DNA of 64,000 nt, taken from positions 1 through 64,000 of the forward strand of contig NZ_RYYV01000020.1 in the NCBI RefSeq assembly GCF_003977665.1, read 5' to 3'. This stretch comes from Dyella choica. GTDB lineage: Bacteria; Pseudomonadota; Gammaproteobacteria; Xanthomonadales; Rhodanobacteraceae. Positions 17,443 to 26,394 of the stretch are shown in pieces. The notes beneath the pieces were generated by a model. It did no database searches. It saw nothing but the letters and a program-made list of their open reading frames with translations, and had not been told where the DNA came from. The translations under genes and the position numbers were made by a program. Within the stretch, counting starts at the first letter, position 1. Each line of letters opens with the position of its first letter.

Positions 17443-18615
17443 TCAAAGACCATCCGGCACGGCGACAAAGGCGGAGCCGGCTTGTGCCGCGGCATTCCAA
17501 GACTGCCCGGTTATCACGCCGGCATCATTGATATCGTTGGCAGATACCAACGGATCGCTGTTGCCGCTCGTAACGCCGGGCCAATTGAGATTGACGATGC
17601 GGCCGTTGCGCCACACGACCGCGTTGCAGACATTCTTCGCATTGCAGGATTGGCCAACGACGGTGCCCTGGTCGTTGATGCCCAAGGCCTGGCTAGTGGC
17701 ATCGCCCGGCAGCGTACCCAGATCGCGCATGCCGCCGGCGGGCGTCCAAATGAAGGCGTGTGGATTGAAGTTCGCCGCACCTCCAGGGTTGGCGATATTC
17801 GCAAAACCTACGACGACGCCGCGCTCATTGATCGCCATGGGCGTGTTCCAGGCCGGCACGCCAAGATTTCCAAGGTCGATCGCCTGGCCGTTCTGCCATA
17901 GCACCGCATGGATCGCCGAATAGCGGCCTATGGCCTGATCGCACAAGCCCGAAATACCCACGACCTGCCCCCGATCGTTGATGGCTGTCGCCGCGCCGGA
18001 GGTATCGGTGCCGATCAGCGGCAAGGCGCGGATGTCGTCATTTCCCGGCCCCCATACCACGGGTTTGAACTGCAGCACCTGGCTGGAAGCAGGATCGCAG
18101 GTTGGGTCGTGCACCGTGTTTTCCGCCCACCCTACGGCCAGACCGAAATTGTTGGCGCCCGCGGCGAAACCATTGTTACCGCCAAGCGTAGGCAAGGCGT
18201 GCATATGACCCCACCGCCATACAAAGCCGCGGCAGCTGTGGCCGGTGGGGACCGGGAAGAAGAACGAGCAACTCCAGCTCTCGCCCAATGGGTCCATTTG
18301 CGCCGTTTCGGAGAACCCGACGAGCACGCCATAATCGTTTTTTACCGGCCAGTTGATGGCGCTATTGGCGCCACCCAACGTGCCCAGATCGAACGCCGAA
18401 CCGTTCAGCCAGATCGCGGCATGCACACGCTGGTCACCTGGCAAATTGGAAACGCCGCTGACCAGTCCAAATCGGTTGATGCTGGCGCCCGAACTGGACG
18501 ACCCGCCCAGCGAACCGAAGCTGCGGACCTGATAGTGGTCCGCCGCCGCTGCCGAGGGCAGCTCGGCTACCAGACCGGCCATGCAAACAGCGACCGTCAT
18601 CATAATGCGACGCAT
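17443..18615 (-). CDS. HAF-repeat secreted protein
   Basis: A 390-residue protein with an N-terminal signal peptide (MRRIMMTVAVCMAGLVAELP, cleavage near SAAAA). The rest is a series of degenerate repeats of about 45-50 residues, each containing an aliphatic/aromatic turn, AINxxGxVVG and xDLGTLGG, for example FDLGTLGGANSAIN, IDLGNLGVPAWNTPMAI, RDLGTLPGDATSQALGI. These are the HAF repeats of a beta-propeller-like surface or secreted family of unknown function. The ATG at 18615 has an AAGGAG site 6 bases upstream. Six cysteines suggest disulfides outside the cytoplasm. It is divergent from the MocR gene. Confidence 0.85.
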   Translation of the reverse strand: MRRIMMTVAVCMAGLVAELPSAAAADHYQVRSFGSLGGSSSSGASINRFGLVSGVSNLPGDQRVHAAIWLNGSAFDLGTLGGANSAINWPVKNDYGVLVGFSETAQMDPLGESWSCSFFFPVPTGHSCRGFVWRWGHMHALPTLGGNNGFAAGANNFGLAVGWAENTVHDPTCDPASSQVLQFKPVVWGPGNDDIRALPLIGTDTSGAATAINDRGQVVGISGLCDQAIGRYSAIHAVLWQNGQAIDLGNLGVPAWNTPMAINERGVVVGFANIANPGGAANFNPHAFIWTPAGGMRDLGTLPGDATSQALGINDQGTVVGQSCNAKNVCNAVVWRNGRIVNLNWPGVTSGNSDPLVSANDINDAGVITGQSWNAAAQAGSAFVAVPDGL

Positions 18616-18773
18616 GGGATGCTCCTTCATTCTCGTTGTGGGGCTGGAATCAGCTGTGGGGACGTACGGGCCAAGCGTGGTAGCTGGGACACGCGGCCAA
18701 AAGCGCCACTTTTGCGATGCCGGCTAGTCCGGTCCGCGCTATAGTCCTGGAGAAATCAGAGGCCACCTAAGCC

Positions 18774-20312
18774 ATGCGCCGCTGGGCATTGACCATTGCA
18801 CTCGATCCCCAACGCGAGCTGCCGATGTTTTTGCAGCTCGCCCGTGCGATTGCCGACGCCATTCGTGAGGGCCGCCTGCGTGCCGGGGAGCCGCTGCCCG
18901 GCACGCGCGAATTGGCCGAACAGCTCAGGGTGAACCGCAATACGATTGTGGCCGGCTACGAGGAACTGGCCGCGGAAGGCCTGGTGCAAACGCGCGTCGG
19001 CGGCGGCACTTTCGTTGCATCCCCTCTACCACCGGCTGCCCGCACCGCCGCGCCTGCGAAAGACACGTTGGCCGATGCCCCCACCTACGCCCTCGCCGGG
19101 TCCATCCACGCCACACCCACCGTCAAGCTGCCGCCACCGGGCAGCTTGATGATCGCGCACAGCCTGCCGGATACACGTCTGTTTCCAGCCGAAGCGCTGA
19201 CTCGCGCGTTCCGGCGCGCAATCCTGCAACGCGGCCGTTCACTGGTCGGATATGCCGATCCTTGCGGTCATCACCACTTGCGCGAAGAACTGGCAAGCAT
19301 GTTGCGCAGCACCCGCGCCCTGCCTGCCACGACCGACGGCCTGATGGTGACGCGCAGCCTCGAACAGGGCATCGACCTGGTGGCGCGGATGCTGCTCAAG
19401 CCCGGCGACGTCGTGGCGGTGGAAGCCTTCGGTTATCCGCCTGCATGGAGCGTGCTGCGCCTGGCCGGCGCGCAACTGATGCCCTTGCCCGTGGACGATC
19501 AGGGGCTGAATGTGGAGGCGCTGGAAGACGCTCTGAAGCATCAACGCATACGCGCCGTTTTCGTCACGCCGCACCATCAGTTCCCTACCACGTGCGTGAT
19601 GTCCCCGGCGCGCCGGGAACGGCTCGCCGCATTGGCCACGACGCATCGATTCGCCATCATCGAAGACGACTACGACCACGAATTCCATTACGCCGGCAAA
19701 CCCGTCCTGCCGATTGCCGCAGGACAGGACCGTGCGAATGTGATCTATATCGGCTCGCTTTCGAACCTGTTCGCGCCAGGCATCAGCACCGGCTTCATTC
19801 ATGCGCCGCCGGCCGTATTCGAGCATCTTGCCCATCTGCGCGCAGCCAGTGATCCACGCAGCGATGTAGCGATGGAGTGCGCGATCGCCGAACTGTTTGA
19901 AGACGGCGAGCTGTTGCGCCATATGCGACGCGTGCGCCGAACCTATGCCGCACGGCGCGACGCACTGGTTGCAGCCCTGCGGCGCCACCTCGGCAGCGCC
20001 TTGCATTTCCGGGTTCCCGAGGGCGGCATGGGGCTATGGGCGCACGTCGATGAAACCATCCCCATCGATCGCTGGAGCGAGCAAGGCGAACGCGCCGGCG
20101 TGCAGTTCTTCGGCGCCAGACGTTACGACTTCCATCAACGCGAACAGCCCTATTTACGGCTTGGATTCAGCTACCTCGACGAGAGTGAACTCGAAGAAGC
20201 CGTGCGACGCATGGCCCGCGCCTTGGCGGAGCTGAGCCCCCGTTCGCTCAAGCCGGCCCGCACCGCGCCCCCTGGCATGATCGGACATGATCCGCAGCCG
20301 GCTCGAACTTGA
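18774..20312 (+). CDS. MocR/PdxR-family regulator lacking the PLP lysine
   Basis: A 512-residue regulator with an N-terminal GntR winged helix (PMFLQLARAIADAIREGRL ... RNTIVAGYEELAAEGLVQT) joined by a linker to an aminotransferase-like domain. The fold-type-I landmarks are there: VTPHHQFPTTCV, IIEDDYDHEFHY and the C-terminal YLRLGFSYLDE. At the site that should read GTFSK-(x)-LRLGY, the sequence is GSLSNLFAPGIST: Asn331 replaces the Schiff-base lysine. PLP, if bound, would not be held covalently. The target is unknown. Divergent from the HAF gene, with 158 bp between starts. Confidence 0.88.
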   Translation: MRRWALTIALDPQRELPMFLQLARAIADAIREGRLRAGEPLPGTRELAEQLRVNRNTIVAGYEELAAEGLVQTRVGGGTFVASPLPPAARTAAPAKDTLADAPTYALAGSIHATPTVKLPPPGSLMIAHSLPDTRLFPAEALTRAFRRAILQRGRSLVGYADPCGHHHLREELASMLRSTRALPATTDGLMVTRSLEQGIDLVARMLLKPGDVVAVEAFGYPPAWSVLRLAGAQLMPLPVDDQGLNVEALEDALKHQRIRAVFVTPHHQFPTTCVMSPARRERLAALATTHRFAIIEDDYDHEFHYAGKPVLPIAAGQDRANVIYIGSLSNLFAPGISTGFIHAPPAVFEHLAHLRAASDPRSDVAMECAIAELFEDGELLRHMRRVRRTYAARRDALVAALRRHLGSALHFRVPEGGMGLWAHVDETIPIDRWSEQGERAGVQFFGARRYDFHQREQPYLRLGFSYLDESELEEAVRRMARALAELSPRSLKPARTAPPGMIGHDPQPART

Positions 20313-20418
20313 CGCATAGGGGGCTTCCCTACTTTCCCCACTGGCGTTTTCCGCCGGGACATGCATCCTGAGCGTTGCGCGCGAGGACTCTCCTCGTGCC
20401 CCACCAAGGAGCGGAAAC

Positions 20419-22542
20419 ATGAGTCTGAAAGCATCGATAAGGCTGGCTCTGGCCCTCACCGTCATAATGGGCGGCATGAGCCAAGCCCAAGACACCCCGG
20501 CGCCCGGCGCCGCCGCCGGCACGGAAGATCCTTATCTGTGGCTGGAAGACATCCACGGCGCACGAGCGATGGACTGGGTGAAGGCCCAGAACACCATCAC
20601 CCAGAAGCAGTTCGCCGACAACTCCAAATTCATGCACTCGCGCGACCGCATTCTGGAAGTGCTCGATTCCGACGCGCGTATTCCCTATGTGGAACGCCGC
20701 GGCGAATACCTCTACAACTTCTGGCAGGACAAGGCGCACCCGCGTGGCCTGTGGCGCCGAACCACGCTGGAGGAATACCGCAAGAGCGAACCGACGTGGG
20801 AAGTACTCCTGGATATCGATGCGCTGAACAAGGTCGAAGGCAAGCGCTGGGTGTTCAAGGCCAGCGATTGCCTGAAGCCCGACTACCAGCGTTGTCTGCT
20901 GCAGCTGTCGCCGGACGGCGGCGACGCGGTGGAGGTCCGTGAGTTCGATATCCCCACCAAATCGTTCGTGAAAGATGGCTTCCGGCTGCCGGCGGCCAAG
21001 ACCCAGGTTGGCTGGATCGATGACGACCACATCTATGTCGGCACCGATTTCGGTCCAGGCTCGATGACCACCTCCAGCTATCCACGCATTGCGAAGGTGT
21101 GGAAACGCGGCACACCGCTCAGTGCCGCCACCACCGTGTACGAAGGCAAGATGGAAGATCTATCGGTGAGCGCCTACCACGATCGCACGCCTGGTTTCGA
21201 ACGCGATTTCGTCAGCGTCACGCACGACTTCTTCCATAGCGACACGTATCAGCTCAAGGACGGCAAACTGATCCATCTGGAGGTGCCGACGGATGCCGCC
21301 AACGTGGATGCGCATCGTGAATGGCTGCTGGTGCAATTGCGCACGGCATGGACGGTCGAAGGCGTCACTTATCCGTCCGGCGCGCTGATCGCCGCCAAGT
21401 TCGATGATTTTCTGGCCGGCAAGCGCCAGTTCACCACGCTGTTCGTGCCGGACGAGCATACGGCCCTGTCGAGCTACTCCTGGACGCGTCATCACCTGAT
21501 CCTCGACATGATGGATGACGTGAAGAGCCGCCTCGACGTGCTTACGCCGAAAGCCGACGACCACTGGGCGCGCGAAGAGATGCCCGGCGCTCCGAAATTC
21601 AGCACGGTGCTGGTCGACACCGATCCGGACCATAGCGATGAATACTGGCTGATCGTCACCGGTTTCCTCACCCCTACCTCGCTGGAACGTGGTGTGTTGG
21701 GCGAAAGCCGGGCGCAGGTGCTCAAGCAAAGCCCGGCATTCTTCGACGCTTCGAAGTTCGAGGTGAGCCAGCACTTCGTCGCCTCCAAGGATGGCACTAA
21801 GGTGCCGTATTTCGAAATTGCACCGAAGAACATCAAGCTCGACGGCAGCCATCCCACCCTGCTGTATGGCTATGGCGGCTTCGAGGTATCGCTGCAGCCG
21901 TTCTACAGCGGCAGTATCGGCCGCTCGTGGCTGGAACGCGGCGGCGTGTATGTGATCGCCAATATCCGTGGCGGCGGCGAGTACGGTCCGCGTTGGCATC
22001 AGGCTGCACTGCAGGCGAACCGCCTGCGCGCGTACGAAGATTTCTCCGCGGTGGCGGACGACCTGATCAAGCGCGGCATGACTTCACCGGGACATCTGGG
22101 TGCCGAAGGCGGCAGCAACGGCGGCCTGCTGATGGGCAATATGCTTACCCTGTATCCGCAGCTGTTCGGTGCAATCGCCTGCGAGGTGCCGCTGCTGGAC
22201 ATGAAGCGCTACGTGCACCTTTCCGCCGGTGCTTCATGGATCGCCGAATACGGCAATCCGGACGATCCGAAGCAATGGGACTTCATCAAGACGTTCTCGC
22301 CTTATCAGAACGTCAAATCCGACGTTAGCTATCCCCCTGTGCTGTTCTACACCACCACCAGCGACGATCGCGTGGGCCCGGTGCAGGCGCGCAAGATGGC
22401 GGCAAGGATGGAGGGCATGGGCCACCGGAACGTGTGGTTCTTTGAGAACACCGAGGGCGGCCATGGAGCAGGTGCCGACAACAAGCAGTCGGCGTACATG
22501 CATGCGCTGGCCTATGAATTCCTGTGGGACAGGCTGAAGTAA
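20419..22542 (+). CDS. Prolyl oligopeptidase family S9A peptidase, secreted
   Basis: A 707-residue serine peptidase with an N-terminal signal peptide (MSLKASIRLALALTVIMGGM, cleavage near SQAQ), so periplasmic. Residues 35-420 are the propeller part starting EDPYLWLEDIHG. The catalytic alpha/beta-hydrolase domain follows. Ser566 is in EGGSNGGLLMGN, the acidic residue in TTSDDRVGP (649/650), and His682 in EGGHGAG. ANIRGGGEYGPRWHQAAL is the family hallmark. It should cut peptides after proline. An AAGGAG site precedes the ATG at 20419. It is monocistronic and ends in a 15-bp hairpin. Confidence 0.95.
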   Translation: MSLKASIRLALALTVIMGGMSQAQDTPAPGAAAGTEDPYLWLEDIHGARAMDWVKAQNTITQKQFADNSKFMHSRDRILEVLDSDARIPYVERRGEYLYNFWQDKAHPRGLWRRTTLEEYRKSEPTWEVLLDIDALNKVEGKRWVFKASDCLKPDYQRCLLQLSPDGGDAVEVREFDIPTKSFVKDGFRLPAAKTQVGWIDDDHIYVGTDFGPGSMTTSSYPRIAKVWKRGTPLSAATTVYEGKMEDLSVSAYHDRTPGFERDFVSVTHDFFHSDTYQLKDGKLIHLEVPTDAANVDAHREWLLVQLRTAWTVEGVTYPSGALIAAKFDDFLAGKRQFTTLFVPDEHTALSSYSWTRHHLILDMMDDVKSRLDVLTPKADDHWAREEMPGAPKFSTVLVDTDPDHSDEYWLIVTGFLTPTSLERGVLGESRAQVLKQSPAFFDASKFEVSQHFVASKDGTKVPYFEIAPKNIKLDGSHPTLLYGYGGFEVSLQPFYSGSIGRSWLERGGVYVIANIRGGGEYGPRWHQAALQANRLRAYEDFSAVADDLIKRGMTSPGHLGAEGGSNGGLLMGNMLTLYPQLFGAIACEVPLLDMKRYVHLSAGASWIAEYGNPDDPKQWDFIKTFSPYQNVKSDVSYPPVLFYTTTSDDRVGPVQARKMAARMEGMGHRNVWFFENTEGGHGAGADNKQSAYMHALAYEFLWDRLK

Positions 22543-22551
22543 CGCTGCATC

Positions 22552-22586
22552 GTCTCCCTCCCCTACTACACGTAGGGGAGGGAGAC
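22552..22586 (+). terminator. 15-bp stem hairpin after the S9 peptidase
   Basis: GTCTCCCTCCCCTAC (22552-22566) and GTAGGGGAGGGAGAC (22572-22586) form a perfect 15-bp stem with a 5-base loop, 10 bp after the stop codon. It belongs to the same C-rich hairpin type as 17408-17435. No T-run follows. Confidence 0.6.
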
Positions 22587-22638
22587 GGTTGCGACAAGGT
22601 TGAAACACTCTGCCCATGCCCGGGCTAAAATCGCCCGC

Positions 22639-23496
22639 ATGAAATCGCACCTCCCGATACGACCCGAACTGCGCGAATGGATCCTCACCACAACGCGTGC
22701 CGGCCACAGCGTCGACACCGTGCTGAAGATGATGCAGGACACCGGCTATGACCCACGGCAAAGCCGCGGCATCGTCGCCTCCGTGCTGAACATGCCGATT
22801 TCGGCACTCGATGCGCACACCCAGCCCTCCCCGCCGAAAAACCAGGGCCGTCGCACACGGCATCCGGAAGCGCCGCAGGTGGTAGTCAACGGCCACACCG
22901 TCCATGTCGGACTCAGCATGGATTCACCCGCGCTGCGTTTGCTAAACGATTTTCTTTCCGCCGAGGAGTGCGACGCGCTGATCGAACAGGCCAGGCCACG
23001 CCTGCAACGCGCCAGGACCGTCGACACTTCGGGCAAGCAGCAGCTCGATGCGCGCCGCACCAGCGAAGGCATGTTTTTCGCGATCAACGAAACACCGCTG
23101 ATCCAGCGCATCGAACAACGCATCGCAGGCATGCTGAGCATCCCGGTCGATCATGGCGAAGGCCTGCAGGTGCTGCACTACCTCCCCGGCCAGCAGTACG
23201 AACCGCATTACGATTGGTTCAATCCCGATCAGGCCGGGTTCGCCGCGATCACCGCCAGGGGCGGCCAGCGCATTGCCAGCCTGGTGATGTACCTGAATAC
23301 GCCCGAGGCCGGCGGCGGCACGGCGTTTCCACAAGTAGGGCTAACCGTGACGGCACTGCGCGGCGCGGCCGTCTATTTCGCCTATGACACGGGCGACGAG
23401 GCGTCACTGCACGCGGGACTGCCGGTGCAGCAAGGCGAAAAGTGGATAGCCACCAAGTGGTTGCGCGAGCGGCCGTTCCAGAAGGCCTTGCGCTGA
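22639..23496 (+). CDS. 2OG-Fe(II) dioxygenase, prolyl 4-hydroxylase type
   Basis: A 285-residue protein. The C-terminal 190 residues form the double-stranded beta-helix of prolyl 4-hydroxylases, using 2-oxoglutarate, O2 and Fe(II). The iron ligands are visible as HYD in YEPHYDWFNPD and the distal His in ASLHAGLPVQQGEKWIATKW, with the 2-oxoglutarate-binding Lys following. The first 90 residues are an N-terminal extension ending in a proline/lysine-rich linker. The start at ATG 22639 has no clear Shine-Dalgarno. The target residue is unknown. It lies next to a proline-specific peptidase gene, which may be coincidence. Confidence 0.9.
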   Translation: MKSHLPIRPELREWILTTTRAGHSVDTVLKMMQDTGYDPRQSRGIVASVLNMPISALDAHTQPSPPKNQGRRTRHPEAPQVVVNGHTVHVGLSMDSPALRLLNDFLSAEECDALIEQARPRLQRARTVDTSGKQQLDARRTSEGMFFAINETPLIQRIEQRIAGMLSIPVDHGEGLQVLHYLPGQQYEPHYDWFNPDQAGFAAITARGGQRIASLVMYLNTPEAGGGTAFPQVGLTVTALRGAAVYFAYDTGDEASLHAGLPVQQGEKWIATKWLRERPFQKALR

Positions 23497-23499
23497 GTC

Positions 23500-23573
23500 G
23501 CAGGCTGGGGTGCAAACCCCAGCATTACCATGCAAGCAACCCGCGTAATGCTGGGCTTGTCATCCCAGCCTAC
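23500..23573. repeat. REP-like palindrome pair, copy 5
   Basis: Hairpins GCTGGGGT/ACCCCAGC (23504-23523) and GCTGGG/CCCAGC (23550-23569), CTAC tail 23570-23573. The second hairpin encodes the last residues and the TGA stop of the minus-strand membrane gene that follows. Confidence 0.8.
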
Positions 23574-24057
23574 CGGCCCGTCGCGCGCTCAAGGCGATGG
23601 TCAGGCCGATGACCACGTGTATCACGATGCTGCTGGCGATCCAGCTCGGCACCGGTGGTGTCTTCGGCATTGCTGACAGGGGCACGACGATCAGGTTCAT
23701 TACGACGAAAAGCGCCAGACCGTACAAGCTCCCATACGACCAGGGCCGCTCGGTCAACGCGGTAGCACGCCGGCTGACCAGGTAGTACGCAGCCACCATC
23801 CCGCCCATGATGACGTAATGCAGCAAGCCACCAAGTGCCGCCGTGCTGCCGCCGCCGAGAAATGCGCGCTTGCCCAGCAAACCCGCAGCGATGCCTTGCA
23901 GGATGCGCATCGGCGGCACGCCATACAGCTCGCGCCAGAACGTGCATGCAAACATCAGGTCCGCCGTGGCCAGCACCAGCGTGACGAATACGGCGAACAA
24001 TACCGTGCGCTGCGCGCGCAGATTCCCGGGCGCACTCGAATCCATAGATACCGACAT
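23560..24057 (-). CDS. Small integral membrane protein (165 aa), function unknown
   Basis: Four hydrophobic helices are evident: RTVLFAVFVTLVLATADLMFAC near the N-terminus, LGGLLHYVIMGGMVAAYYLV, LYGLALFVVMNLIVVPLSAM, and IASSIVIHVVIGLTIALSA. A loop carries GIAAGLLGKRAFLGGGSTAA, which resembles DUF1440/YagU-like membrane proteins, but I am not certain of the family. ATG 24057 is a likely start. GTG and later ATGs are alternatives. The C-terminal RAGRLG and stop codon lie inside a REP palindrome, so the original C-terminus may have been replaced. Confidence 0.65.
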   Translation of the reverse strand: MSVSMDSSAPGNLRAQRTVLFAVFVTLVLATADLMFACTFWRELYGVPPMRILQGIAAGLLGKRAFLGGGSTAALGGLLHYVIMGGMVAAYYLVSRRATALTERPWSYGSLYGLALFVVMNLIVVPLSAMPKTPPVPSWIASSIVIHVVIGLTIALSARRAGRLG

Positions 24058-24304
24058 AACCACCACTCGATCAGAACTTAAGGGAACCCCAGCCGAAAAG
24101 ACCCCGCGGAACGGTCGTTGGGGACGAACCGCCCCGCGGGTGTGGGAAGCGAGGGAGACGTCGTCGCAATCGGGTTCGCCGGTCTGGGGAGGGCCGGTAA
24201 GATTTCGTTAGCAAGCCCTGCGACGTGTTCAGACTAGGCAGGTCGGCACCTTCCCTCCATAGCCAATTCGCCTTATTTTCGTAGAGCCATTGGGAGGGCG
24301 CGGT

Positions 24305-25738
24305 GTGTATTTAGAACTTGACGGCCAAGGTCCGCTTTACGATCAGCTGACGCGCGCATTGAAAACTTCCATCCTCGACGGCCGTATCACGGCGGGCACG
24401 CAATTGCCGCCCACGCGCGAGCTGGCGCACGAGCTGGAGATTTCACGCACCACAGTGTTGGCCGCTTACGAGCAACTGCGCGCAGAAGGCTTCATCGACG
24501 GCCGGGTCGGCTCGGGCAGCTTCGTCAGCCAGCTGCAAGCCAGGCCGCTGGCGCATCACGTCCACACCAGCATTCCAGCGCCCTCCCGTTACGTGCAACG
24601 CGCCCGCGCGGCGTGCAATTGGGACATCCCGCGGCTCCACCGCGGCTTGCGCTACAACCTGGCGTATGGTTACCCGATGATCAACCCCACGCTCAACAAT
24701 GCGTGGGGGCGGGAGCTCGCGCGAGCGGCGGTGTACACTCAGCTCAACGCCATCGAAGCCGCTGGATTGGGAGCGTTGCGCAAGCAGACCTGCGATTACC
24801 TGGCGCGCCGCCGTGGTGTGCAAGCGCAACCTGACGACGTGCTGATCGTCAGCGGCACCCAGCAGGCGATCAATCTGACCGCGCGCGTACTGCTGAACGA
24901 AGGCGATCGCGTGGTGCTGGAAGAGCCGCACTACTTCCTGGCCCATCAGGCGCTGGTCGCGCACGGTGCCGATGTAGTTGCGGTGCGCACGGATGAGCAC
25001 GGCCTGGTCTGTGAAGAGCTTCCCTCGCAAGCGCCGCGCCTGGTTTATGTGACGCCTTCGCATCATTTTCCTTCCGGCGCCGTGCTTTCCATGCAACGCC
25101 GGCTTGATCTGCTGCATTACGCCGAGCAGCACCAATGCTGGATCCTGGAAGACGATTACGACGGCGAATTCCGCTACGACTCCCATCCGCTGGCGGCACT
25201 ACGCTCGCTCGATGAACAAGACCGCGTGATCTATGTGGGCACCTTCTCCAAGGTGATGTTCGGCGGGTTGCGCCTCGCTTACATGGTGATGCCCGCCGCG
25301 CTGCGTTCGGACTTTCTCAATGCCAAATACCTTGGCGACATGGCCAGTCCGGTGATCGAACAGGCCGCCTTGGCCCGATTCATGGAGAACGGCGGCTTCG
25401 AGCGGCATCTGCGCCTGGCGCGTAAGGAGCTGAAGGCGCGCCGCGAAGCGCTGATCGCCGGATTGAAGGAGCATGCGGGTGACCGTGTCGAGATCGACGA
25501 TACGCCCGCCGGCATGCATATGGTGGCGTGGTTGCGCGACTATGACGCGCCACGCCGAGCGGCGCTGGTCGACTATGCCCATGAGCACGGCCTGGGCCTT
25601 CATCCGATGAGCCCGCTGTATTTGCATGCGCCGGATCGCCAGGGCCTGCTGCTGGGCTATTGCGGTCTCTCGGTAAACGAGTTGCGGGAGGCTATGCGCC
25701 TGTTCGGGCAGTGCCTGGATCATATGGAACGCACCTGA
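24305..25738 (+). CDS. MocR/PdxR-family transcriptional regulator
   Basis: A 477-residue regulator with an N-terminal GntR winged helix (GPLYDQLTRALKTSILDGRI ... SRTTVLAAYEQLRAEGFIDG) and a fold-type-I aminotransferase domain. In contrast to the other MocR gene in this window, the PLP site is complete: K316 in VGTFSKVMFGGLRLAYMV, with WILEDDYDGEF before it. The start is taken as GTG 24305 because GGGAGGG lies 7 bases upstream. The alternative is TTG 24290. It may respond to PLP or an amine/amino acid. The next gene, ppa, begins 118 bp downstream and need not be a target. Confidence 0.88.
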   Translation: MYLELDGQGPLYDQLTRALKTSILDGRITAGTQLPPTRELAHELEISRTTVLAAYEQLRAEGFIDGRVGSGSFVSQLQARPLAHHVHTSIPAPSRYVQRARAACNWDIPRLHRGLRYNLAYGYPMINPTLNNAWGRELARAAVYTQLNAIEAAGLGALRKQTCDYLARRRGVQAQPDDVLIVSGTQQAINLTARVLLNEGDRVVLEEPHYFLAHQALVAHGADVVAVRTDEHGLVCEELPSQAPRLVYVTPSHHFPSGAVLSMQRRLDLLHYAEQHQCWILEDDYDGEFRYDSHPLAALRSLDEQDRVIYVGTFSKVMFGGLRLAYMVMPAALRSDFLNAKYLGDMASPVIEQAALARFMENGGFERHLRLARKELKARREALIAGLKEHAGDRVEIDDTPAGMHMVAWLRDYDAPRRAALVDYAHEHGLGLHPMSPLYLHAPDRQGLLLGYCGLSVNELREAMRLFGQCLDHMERT

Positions 25739-25750
25739 GCCGCCCTTCCA

Positions 25751-25778
25751 CGGAGGCCGGGTAGCCCGGCAGCCTCCG
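25751..25778 (+). terminator. GC hairpin after the second MocR gene
   Basis: CGGAGGC-CGGG and CCCGG-CAGCCTCCG pair around a short loop, starting 12 bp after the stop codon. It may end the regulator transcript before the ppa promoter. There is no T-run. Confidence 0.4.
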
Positions 25779-25856
25779 CTCCTTGGTGCACCGCGACAAG
25801 CTTTGCCTTATGCTGAGCGGCTGTTTCCGCTTGGCTTAAGATGTAAGGAGTGCCCC

Positions 25857-26390
25857 ATGGGCCTGGATATGGTTAGCGCCGGCCGCGACGTGCCGAACGA
25901 AATCAACGTCGTCATCGAGATTCCGAAGGATGCGGAGCCGGTCAAATACGAGGTGGACAAGGAAAGCGGCGCGATCTTCGTGGATCGCATCCTCTCCACT
26001 CCCATGCGATATCCCTGCAACTATGGCTACGTTCCGGGCACCCTCGGCGGTGACGGCGATCCGCTGGATGCGCTGGTGATCCTGCCGCTGCCGCTGGTGC
26101 CGGGCTCGGTGATCCGCTGCCATCCGGTCGGCATGCTGAAGATGACCGACGAGGCCGGTGCCGACGAGAAGCTGGTGGTGATCCCGTCGAAGAAGATCTT
26201 CCCGGGCTACGCGCACATCGAGGACATCAAGGGCGTGTCGGGCCACTGGCTGGAGCGCATCGGCCACTTCTTCGAGCACTACAAGGATCTGGAGAAGGGC
26301 AAGTGGGTAAAGGTGGAAGGCTGGGTGGGCGCGGCCGAAGCCAAGGCTGAAATCCTCGCCGGCATCGAGCGCTGCAAGACTAAGAGCTGA
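25857..26390 (+). CDS. ppa: Inorganic pyrophosphatase (family I)
   Basis: A 177-residue cytoplasmic enzyme hydrolysing PPi to phosphate. The family signature DGDPLDALVI carries the metal-binding aspartates. RYPCNYGYVPGT and VVIPSKKIFPGYAHIEDI are also typical, as is the C-terminal HFFEHYKDLEKGKWVKVEGW. TAAGGAG lies 6 bases before the ATG at 25857. Together with pfp and hppA it gives this region three ways of using PPi: as a phosphoryl donor, as a proton-pump fuel, and as waste to pull biosynthesis. Confidence 0.96.
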   Translation: MGLDMVSAGRDVPNEINVVIEIPKDAEPVKYEVDKESGAIFVDRILSTPMRYPCNYGYVPGTLGGDGDPLDALVILPLPLVPGSVIRCHPVGMLKMTDEAGADEKLVVIPSKKIFPGYAHIEDIKGVSGHWLERIGHFFEHYKDLEKGKWVKVEGWVGAAEAKAEILAGIERCKTKS

Positions 26391-26394
26391 AGTC

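Noticed and set aside
24080-24230. GC-rich stretch with CCGCGG sites upstream of the second MocR gene, considered as a regulatory RNA
   Set aside because: Dyads are short and overlapping, and no consistent fold or coding frame is seen.
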